Part shown: in pieces, positions 58,205 to 64,000 of the stretch
Layout of the letters: every line of letters begins with the position of its first letter
Position numbering within the stretch: position 1 is the stretch's first letter
From: Leeuwenhoekiella parthenopeia
GTDB taxonomy: Bacteria > Bacteroidota > Bacteroidia > Flavobacteriales > Flavobacteriaceae
NCBI RefSeq assembly: GCF_020782115.1
Contig: NZ_JAJGMW010000018.1
Span: forward strand, 31,837 to 95,836
Reading direction: 5' to 3'
DNA length: 64,000 nt
The notes under the pieces: generated by a model
Told to the model about the DNA's origin: nothing
Database searches by the model: none
Seen by the model: the letters and a program-made list of their open reading frames with translations, nothing else
Translations under genes and position numbers: made by a program

Positions 58205-58969
58205 TTATAATTCTAAAGTTAAGCCATCATAAGCCAGGTGTACGTTTTCAGGAAGTTTATCTTCAACTTCTGCGTGAAAACCCAACAAATGGCTGATGTG
58301 GGTAAAATAGGTTCTTTTGGGTTTTATTTCGGCAACAAAATCAAGCGCTTCCTCCAGGTTAAAATGCGAATAGTGTGGTTCTTTGCGCAAGGCATTTACA
58401 ACCAGAACATCAAGACCTTTCAACTTGGCCTTTTCTTCCTCGGCAATGGTTTTAACATCGGTAAGATAAGCCAGGTTTTCAAAGCGGTAACCAAAAACCT
58501 GAAGATTGGCATGCATCACATTTACAGGAGTTACTTCAAGATCATTCAATTGAAAAGATTCATTATTCACAACCTCGTTGATGGCTACAGCCGGAGCTCC
58601 GGGATAGCGGTCTTCGGTCTTAAAAATATAATCAAAGCGTTTTTTGAGTTCGCCCACAACCCGTTTGTGCGCATAAATAGGAATATCGCCCTGTCTGAAG
58701 AAAAACGGACGTATATCATCGAGTCCCGCAGTATGATCTGCGTGCTCGTGGGTAAAAAGTAAAGCATCCAAATGATCAACCTGGTGAGTCAGCATTTGCT
58801 GCCTAAAATCTGGCCCGCAATCAATTACATAATTATAGCCGTTTACTTCAATAAGTGCCGAAACCCGCAAGCGTGTATCACGGGGATCTTCACTTTTGCA
58901 AACCGGGTGATTGCTGCCAATAATGGGGATTCCCTGCGATGTGCCTGTGCCTAGAAAAGTGATTTTCAA
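58205..58969 (-). CDS. MBL-fold metallohydrolase (PhnP/RNase Z-like)
   Basis: Two-zinc hydrolase, 254 aa. The THEHADHTAGLDDIRPF motif (near 75) gives HxHxDH; GTGTSQGIP at the N-terminus is typical of the PhnP/lipoate-protein-ligase-B-linked subgroup, often phosphodiesterases. I start at TTG 58969 (KITFLGTGTSQGIP next), because the GTG at 58987 overlaps an exact minus-strand promoter element TAGTTTTG (58987-58994). Substrate unknown. Confidence 0.88.
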   Translation of the reverse strand: MKITFLGTGTSQGIPIIGSNHPVCKSEDPRDTRLRVSALIEVNGYNYVIDCGPDFRQQMLTHQVDHLDALLFTHEHADHTAGLDDIRPFFFRQGDIPIYAHKRVVGELKKRFDYIFKTEDRYPGAPAVAINEVVNNESFQLNDLEVTPVNVMHANLQVFGYRFENLAYLTDVKTIAEEEKAKLKGLDVLVVNALRKEPHYSHFNLEEALDFVAEIKPKRTYFTHISHLLGFHAEVEDKLPENVHLAYDGLTLEL

Positions 58970-58986
58970 ACCTGTGAAATTTAACA

Positions 58987-58994
58987 CAAAACTA
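58987..58994 (-). promoter_or_regulatory. Promoter element before the MBL gene
   Basis: Minus-strand TAGTTTTG, exact TAnnTTTG; places the start site near 58980 and excludes the upstream GTG start. Confidence 0.5.
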
Positions 58995-59078
58995 CACTTT
59001 ATTTTTTCTAAGCCCTACCATTTTGGTATCTTTAACCCGTCAATAACATGACCAGTACTCACCCAAAACCTACGCAAT

Positions 59079-60539
59079 ATGCCTATCACAATTCAAGGTG
59101 ACAAAGAGTTTGAAAATATCCCTTCGATTAACAATAAAGCCCTACGTATTAACCTGAATGAAAACATCTACGGTACTTTTGCCGAAATAGGTGCCGGTCA
59201 GGAAACCGTAAGGCATTTTTTTAGAGCGGGGGGTGCCAGTGGTACTATCGCAAAAGCTATGTCTGCTTACGATAAAGACTTTAGCGACGCAGTGTATGGT
59301 GTGGAGGAAGATCAGCGCTATGTAACTGAGTCCCGACTCAAAAAAATGCTGGCTCACGAGACCAATTTGCTTGAGAATCGTATTTCCCGCGAAAAGCATC
59401 CTAACAAGATCTATTTCACGTATGCCAACACCGTTGCCACAATAGATTTTGCTAAAAAATACAAAGGACACGGTTGGGTAGGAATAAAATACCAGACCAA
59501 ACCGGGTGGCGATTTTAACGAGATTATCCTGCACGTGCGTTTTCACGAGACCGATGCACGGCTGCAGCAACTCACACTGGGTACGCTGGGTGTAAACCTG
59601 ATTTACGGAGCCTACTACAAGTATGACTCTCCTAAAAAATTACTGCGCTACCTCTACGATCATATCGATAAAGATCAGATCGAGATCGATATGATTAACT
59701 TTTCGGGGCCTGAGTTTGCAAAGGTTGACAACCGTCTGATGAGTTTACAGCTGGTTAAAAACGGATTTACAGATGCCGTAATGTTTGGCCCTGATGGAAA
59801 TAACATTCTGGCTGCAAAAATTCTTTACAAAAAGAATATTCTTGCGCTGCGCGGAAGCTTTAGACCGGTAACCAAGGTGAATACCGATATGTACCGCAAA
59901 TCGCTTCAGATCTTCTTAAATGAAAACCGGGTAAGCGAAGACAATACCGAAGTTATTTTTGAAATTACCCTTTCAAACCTTCGGGCCGAAGGAGAAATCG
60001 ATGAAGAAGATTTTATGGATCGTGCGCGTCTGCTCTGTAATCTGGGGCATACCGTAATGATTTCAAACTTTCAGGAATACTATAAACTGGTTGAATACTT
60101 CTCGCGTTACACCAAAGAACGTATGGGACTTGCGATGGGTGTTAATAACCTGATCGATATTTTTGACGAGTCGTATTACCGCCATCTCAGCGGTGGAATT
60201 CTGGAGGCTTTTGGCAAGCTATTCTTTAAAGATTTACGCGTATATCTGTATCCTATGCGTGATCCCGAAACCGGTGAATTCTTTACCAGCGAAAACTTGA
60301 AGGTGCATCCGCGTATGAAAGAATTGTACAAATTCTTCAAATACAACGGTCGTGTGGTAGATATCGAAGATTACAACCCCGATATCCTCAATGTATTCTC
60401 CAGACAGGTACTTAAAATGATTTCAACCGGTGAGCCGGGATGGGAAGCTATGTTACCTAACGGAATCGCCCAGCAGATTAAAGATCAGCGGCTTTTTGAC
60501 TACACGCCACCGGCTGTGGAACAGGAAGAAGCTCAATAA
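59079..60539 (+). CDS. Conserved protein of unknown function, 486 aa
   Basis: Cytosolic, no signal or span. Recognisable blocks: NENIYGTFAEIGAGQETVRHFFRAGGASGTIAKAMSAYDK, KYKGHGWVGIKYQTKPGG, VMFGPDGNNILAAKILYKKNILALRGSFRPVT and AMGVNNLIDIFDESYY. Members of this family occur in several phyla and are often mislabelled (for example as nucleotidyltransferase or receptor). I do not know a proven function. Single gene with a shared terminator. Confidence 0.8.
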   Translation: MPITIQGDKEFENIPSINNKALRINLNENIYGTFAEIGAGQETVRHFFRAGGASGTIAKAMSAYDKDFSDAVYGVEEDQRYVTESRLKKMLAHETNLLENRISREKHPNKIYFTYANTVATIDFAKKYKGHGWVGIKYQTKPGGDFNEIILHVRFHETDARLQQLTLGTLGVNLIYGAYYKYDSPKKLLRYLYDHIDKDQIEIDMINFSGPEFAKVDNRLMSLQLVKNGFTDAVMFGPDGNNILAAKILYKKNILALRGSFRPVTKVNTDMYRKSLQIFLNENRVSEDNTEVIFEITLSNLRAEGEIDEEDFMDRARLLCNLGHTVMISNFQEYYKLVEYFSRYTKERMGLAMGVNNLIDIFDESYYRHLSGGILEAFGKLFFKDLRVYLYPMRDPETGEFFTSENLKVHPRMKELYKFFKYNGRVVDIEDYNPDILNVFSRQVLKMISTGEPGWEAMLPNGIAQQIKDQRLFDYTPPAVEQEEAQ

Positions 60540-60542
60540 AAT

Positions 60543-60575
60543 AAAAAAACGGGATCAAATGATCCCGCTTTTTTA
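60543..60575. terminator. Bidirectional terminator
   Basis: CGGGATCA/TGATCCCG with flanking A-run and T-run; serves the 486-aa gene and hisS. Confidence 0.9.
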
Positions 60576-60576
60576 T

Positions 60577-61950
60577 TTAAGATATAGCCTTTATTAGTGC
60601 CTGCAGATTTAAAGATTGCTGCTCGCCCGTTTTCATATTTTTTAGGGTATACACCCCATCTGCCATTTCCTGAGTACCCGCGAGTACTACAAAGTTGATG
60701 TTACGCTTATCGGCGTGAGACATTTGCTTTTTCATCTTGGCACTGTCCGGATAAAGCTCTGCAGTGATGCCCGCTTCGCGTAAACTTTGAACAGCTTTTA
60801 AACAATACAGCGCTTCGTTTTCACCGAAATTGAGGAATAAAAGACGCGTACCTTTAATGGCTTGTTCAGGAAAAAGATTTAACTCTTCGAGCACCAGGTA
60901 AATACGGTCTAAACCGAAAGAAATCCCAACGCCGCTAAGTGGTTGGTTAGATCCAAAAATACTAGTCAAATCATCATAGCGACCACCACCGCCAATACTT
61001 CCCATTTGCACGCCTTTTGGTGCAGCCACTTCAAAAATCGCTCCCGTGTAGTAATTGAGTCCGCGGGCTAAAGTGACATCCAGATCGAGGGTTACGGTTT
61101 TAAGGCCTAAAGCTTCAATCTTCTCGTTGATGTATTGTAATTCTTCAATTCCCTGTTTTCCGGTTTCTGAATCTGCTAAAAGTTCTTTTAATACTGAAAG
61201 TTTCTCCGCAAAGCTTCCGCTTACCTTAAAAATGGGTTTGACGCGCTCAATGGCTTCAGCAGTAATTCCTTTGGAAAGCATTTCGGTAATCACACCTTCC
61301 TCCCCTATTTTATCGAGTTTATCTAGCGCTACGGTAAAATCAATCAGTTTATCTGAAGCACCTATGGTTTCGGCAAGGCCGGAAAGGATTTTACGGTTGT
61401 TCATTTTAACCGTGGTGCCTTTCAGTCCCAAATCGGTAAAAACCGCATCATACAATTGTACAAAAGTGACTTCCTGAAGCAACGATTGCGAACCTACCGC
61501 ATCTGCATCACATTGAAAAAACTCACGAAAACGACCCTTTTGCGGACGGTCTGCACGCCATACCGGCTGTATCTGATACCGCTTAAACGGAAACTCAATC
61601 TCATTTTGATGCTGCACCACATAGCGCGCAAACGGCACGGTAAGGTCGTAACGTAGGGCTTTTTCGGAGATTTCTGATGTCAATGCATTGCTGTCCTTTG
61701 CAGCATAGTTTTCCTCCGAAACTTTACTCAAATAATCACCGCTATTCAGAATCTTAAAGATCAACCGGTCGCCTTCATCGCCGTATTTACCCATCAGCGT
61801 GCTGCTGTTTTCAAAAGACGGAGTTTCAATAGGCTGAAAACCGAACAGCTCAAAATTATGGCGCAACGTATTGATGATGTAATTGCGTCTCGATACTTCT
61901 TCAGGTGAAAAATCACGGGTTCCTTTAGGTATACTGGGTTTTTGAGCCAT
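60577..61950 (-). CDS. hisS: Histidyl-tRNA synthetase
   Basis: 457 aa class II synthetase. Motif 2 region [34 protein letters not shown], histidine-specific [12 protein letters not shown] and GGGGRYDDL, motif 3 [15 protein letters not shown]; the C-terminal anticodon-binding domain follows ([15 protein letters not shown]). Nothing missing. No T-box upstream. Confidence 0.95.
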   Translation of the reverse strand: MAQKPSIPKGTRDFSPEEVSRRNYIINTLRHNFELFGFQPIETPSFENSSTLMGKYGDEGDRLIFKILNSGDYLSKVSEENYAAKDSNALTSEISEKALRYDLTVPFARYVVQHQNEIEFPFKRYQIQPVWRADRPQKGRFREFFQCDADAVGSQSLLQEVTFVQLYDAVFTDLGLKGTTVKMNNRKILSGLAETIGASDKLIDFTVALDKLDKIGEEGVITEMLSKGITAEAIERVKPIFKVSGSFAEKLSVLKELLADSETGKQGIEELQYINEKIEALGLKTVTLDLDVTLARGLNYYTGAIFEVAAPKGVQMGSIGGGGRYDDLTSIFGSNQPLSGVGISFGLDRIYLVLEELNLFPEQAIKGTRLLFLNFGENEALYCLKAVQSLREAGITAELYPDSAKMKKQMSHADKRNINFVVLAGTQEMADGVYTLKNMKTGEQQSLNLQALIKAIS

Positions 61951-62106
61951 ATTATCTGTTGTTATTAGGCTTTGAAATTATAAACTATTTAATTCCCCCT
62001 TTAGGGGGCTGCAAATATCTTAAAAAATGAGGGTTTGTGCTTCTTTATTTTATAAAACGGTAACTTTTTAGAACTTTAGCAGACCTATGGTCACAAACTA
62101 ACATTT

Positions 62107-63348
62107 ATGTTTTCACTTTTTCGCGAAAATGTGCGCATCGCTTTTGATTCTATACGTACGCAATTGTTGCGCACCATACTTACCGTATTGATTATCGCAA
62201 TAGGTATTACGGCTCTTGTAGCCATTTTAAGCCTGGTTAAAGCGCTTGAAAATACCATAAGCAGTGATTTCTCCTCTATGGGTGCCAATACGTTTAATAT
62301 ACAGCGGTATGAGTTTAACACCCGCAGACGCGAAAGCGGTGAAGATCAAAAAATAAATCCTGTGATACGCTACACACAGGTGAAAGCCTTTGAAGAAAAC
62401 TATATTTTTCCCACGTCTCAGGTTTCGGTTTCCTTTACCGGTACCTCGACCGCCGAGGTAAAATTTGAAAATGAAGAAACAGATCCTGAAGTCACCGTAC
62501 TTGGAGCCAATGAAAACTTCCTTGAAAACTCCGGCCTGGATTTAGCTTTGGGCCGTGATTTTACGCAGTTTGATATTCAAAACAACAATAGGGTTTGTAT
62601 TTTGGGAAGCGATTTTAAAAACGGACTGCTCAAAAACGTAAATCCCATCAATAAAACCATCAGCATTCGCGGCTCGCGCTTTAAGGTTATAGGAGTGCTT
62701 GAAGAAAAGGGTTCAACTTTTGGAAATAATCAGGATTTACGGGTAATTATCCCTATTCAGGTTGCGAGGTCCCTATTTACACAACCCAACATCAACTATT
62801 CGGTAAGTGTGAAAGTAGATAATAAAGATGCTTTTGAAGGAGCTCTCGATGAGGCGATCATCACCTTTAGAAATATCAGACAACTCGCGCCTGTTGAAAA
62901 AAATGACTTTGGAATAGGCAGAAGTGATGACCTAATTAATCAAATTAGTGAAATAAGTGGTTATCTCTCTATTGCCGCCTGGGTTATAAGCCTGATTACG
63001 ATATTGGGTTCATCGATAGCCCTTATGAACATTATGCTGGTTTCGGTTACTGAACGTACCCGCGAAATTGGTGTACGTAAAGCATTAGGAGCCAAAAAGA
63101 GCACCATTGCAGGACAGTTTCTAATGGAAACGATTATGATAGGTCAGTTTGGCGGTATACTTGGGATTATTCTGGGAATAGCCATCGGAATTCTCATATC
63201 TTCTGTAGCTAATTTTAATTTTACCACACCCTGGCTGGCCATGTTTTCGGCTACCGCAGTAACGCTGATTGTCGCGATTATTGCAGGCCTCTTACCTGCG
63301 GTTAAAGCCGCAAAATTAGACCCGGTAGAATCGCTGCGCTACGAGTAA
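62107..63348 (+). CDS. MacB/FtsX-type ABC transporter permease
   Basis: 413 aa. N-terminal span (about 19-42), periplasmic MacB-like domain (45-280), then three C-terminal spans (about 290-312, 340-362, 372-400). The conserved NIMLVSVTERTREIGVRKALGAKKSTIAGQFLMET segment is typical. It pairs with an ATPase of LolD/MacB type, which is not adjacent here. The exported substrate is unknown. Confidence 0.88.
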   Translation: MFSLFRENVRIAFDSIRTQLLRTILTVLIIAIGITALVAILSLVKALENTISSDFSSMGANTFNIQRYEFNTRRRESGEDQKINPVIRYTQVKAFEENYIFPTSQVSVSFTGTSTAEVKFENEETDPEVTVLGANENFLENSGLDLALGRDFTQFDIQNNNRVCILGSDFKNGLLKNVNPINKTISIRGSRFKVIGVLEEKGSTFGNNQDLRVIIPIQVARSLFTQPNINYSVSVKVDNKDAFEGALDEAIITFRNIRQLAPVEKNDFGIGRSDDLINQISEISGYLSIAAWVISLITILGSSIALMNIMLVSVTERTREIGVRKALGAKKSTIAGQFLMETIMIGQFGGILGIILGIAIGILISSVANFNFTTPWLAMFSATAVTLIVAIIAGLLPAVKAAKLDPVESLRYE

Positions 63349-63382
63349 TCTAAATTTGAATTTAAGAATGAGATTAGGTAAG

Positions 63383-63859
63383 CTAATCTACTTCAACAAA
63401 TTTCTCAAACCACTTGTACAGATCGCCCTGTGTGATATTTGCACCTTGTCGTATTAAGACGAAAATATCATTGTTGCGATCATCAGAAAGCAGCTTGCTC
63501 GAGGTGTACAGATTTACCTCGTCTTTCATGAAATTTTCCTGAAGCCATTTGTAACCGGCAGCTGTGGTTATGTCGATGCTTTTATTTTCGACTTCAATAG
63601 AAATCATACTTATTTTAACAGCACCTACTTCAAAGAGAAACATATGCTGGGCCGAAAAATGCTCGAGATACTGCACTTTGCTCAAAACACCTTCCCAGAT
63701 AAGATCGCTAAAAACGTCCAGTTCCTGCTCTGCAACCTCGGGCTTATCGCGTTTTATAGACTCCCACTCGTCTGCGGTGATTGACTGTGTTGCCAGAAAA
63801 TTTATAAACTCCTGGTGCATTTCATCAAGTTGTTCTTTAGTAAGTCTGATGTATTTCAT
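63383..63859 (-). CDS. Conserved hypothetical protein, 158 aa
   Basis: Soluble acidic protein; MKYIRLTKEQLDEMHQEFINFLA at the N-terminus and WESIKRDKPEVAEQELDVFSDLIWEGVL near 32-60 belong to a Flavobacteriia-specific family (possibly DUF6495, from memory). No motif suggests an activity. Converges on the ABC permease gene with a 34-nt gap. Confidence 0.7.
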   Translation of the reverse strand: MKYIRLTKEQLDEMHQEFINFLATQSITADEWESIKRDKPEVAEQELDVFSDLIWEGVLSKVQYLEHFSAQHMFLFEVGAVKISMISIEVENKSIDITTAAGYKWLQENFMKDEVNLYTSSKLLSDDRNNDIFVLIRQGANITQGDLYKWFEKFVEVD

Positions 63860-63882
63860 TACTGAATTTTTTAACTAAACCA

Positions 63883-63937
63883 CTCTGCACTAAAAGTGCA
63901 GAGGTTTATTTTACTGGGGACTGAAAGTCCCCTTTCT
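63883..63937. terminator. Two consecutive hairpins
   Basis: CTCTGCACT/AGTGCAGAG (63883-63903, AAA loop) and GGGGACT/AGTCCCC (about 63916-63932). They lie between a minus-strand C-terminus and the 158-aa gene. The T-runs are short, so termination strength is unclear. Confidence 0.45.
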
Positions 63938-64000
63938 TATTCCAATATAAAATTGGAATTATCAGTACCATCGCGACGATGATGTTCTAAATAGTCATTG
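63937..64000 (-). CDS. C-terminal end of a minus-strand ORF, cut by window
   Basis: Open frame of 20 codons ending at TAA (63937-63939); the peptide reads DYLEHHRRDGTDNSNFILE. Its last codons contain the inverted repeat ATTCCAAT/ATTGGAAT. Too short to assign. Confidence 0.4.
   Translation of the reverse strand, partial: NDYLEHHRRDGTDNSNFILE

Noticed and set aside
58238..58762. 174-codon plus-strand frame opposite the MBL hydrolase
   Set aside because: Shadow of the real gene; Phe/Ile/Lys-rich nonsense composition.
61951..62106. T-box or leader element at hisS
   Set aside because: No T-box sequence, His-rich ORF or terminator upstream of hisS on the minus strand.

Overview
This window is a stretch of Flavobacteriaceae-type chromosome (Bacteroidota). 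The evidence is gene content and order: serC-serA behind a LuxC-like acyl-CoA reductase and a ferredoxin, fused thrA-thrB-thrC, a class II IlvC, DUF3810, BatA-type proteins and paired secreted amidohydrolases. Promoters resembling TAnnTTTG are present, and Shine-Dalgarno sequences are largely absent. Assignment below family level is not possible from sequence reading alone. I see no rRNA, tRNA, CRISPR, phage or insertion sequence.

Layout. 1-3072 (minus): arginine operon (46-codon Arg-ending leader, GNAT acyltransferase, argG, partial argC). 3226-11992 (minus): branched-chain amino acid operon (leader peptide with terminator, ilvD, ilvB, ilvN, ilvC, ilvA, gapN). 12162-17535: an aldo/keto reductase, an acetyltransferase, succinate-semialdehyde dehydrogenase and small hypotheticals, with low-complexity intergenic repeats. 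17825-23004: ychF, ferredoxin, acyl-CoA reductase, serC-serA. 23123-27261: DUF937 protein, lipoproteins, a membrane protein, nnr. 27435-35565 (plus): Thr/Ile leader, thrA, thrB, thrC, gcvT, a nucleotide-sugar-reductase-like gene, DUF3810. 35639-36844 (minus): a curlin-repeat amyloid-like protein. 37520-41799: two secreted amidohydrolase genes. 41878-48501: TPR protein and gyrA (minus), clpC (plus). 48608-52216: small proteins, folE, msrA, lolD, a TIGR02757-type gene. 52323-57720: a cytosolic histidine kinase, a BatA-type protein, a dihydroorotase-like protein lacking metal ligands, a membrane protein, an esterase. 57717-64000: MBL hydrolase, a 486-aa protein of unknown function, hisS, an ABC permease, a hypothetical, and a cut-off C-terminus.

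How the genes fit together. Much of the window is amino-acid biosynthesis: 3-phosphoglycerate to serine (serA, serC), aspartate to threonine (thrABC), threonine to isoleucine (ilvA then ilvCDBN), arginine, and one-carbon flux (gcvT, folE). The most notable result is that all three large biosynthetic operons (arg, ilv, thr) are preceded by a short ORF rich in codons for the pathway's end products. The ilv leader is followed by a complete set of mutually exclusive hairpins ending in an intrinsic terminator. The thr and arg leaders lack an obvious terminator and may work differently.

Other points worth a look: a curlin-like protein with about 31 repeats and four longer repeats at intervals; three 10-bp-phased TCTTAA repeats upstream of the amidohydrolases; two genes without any plausible ATG/GTG/TTG at the expected start; and a dihydroorotase homologue without the HxH motif.
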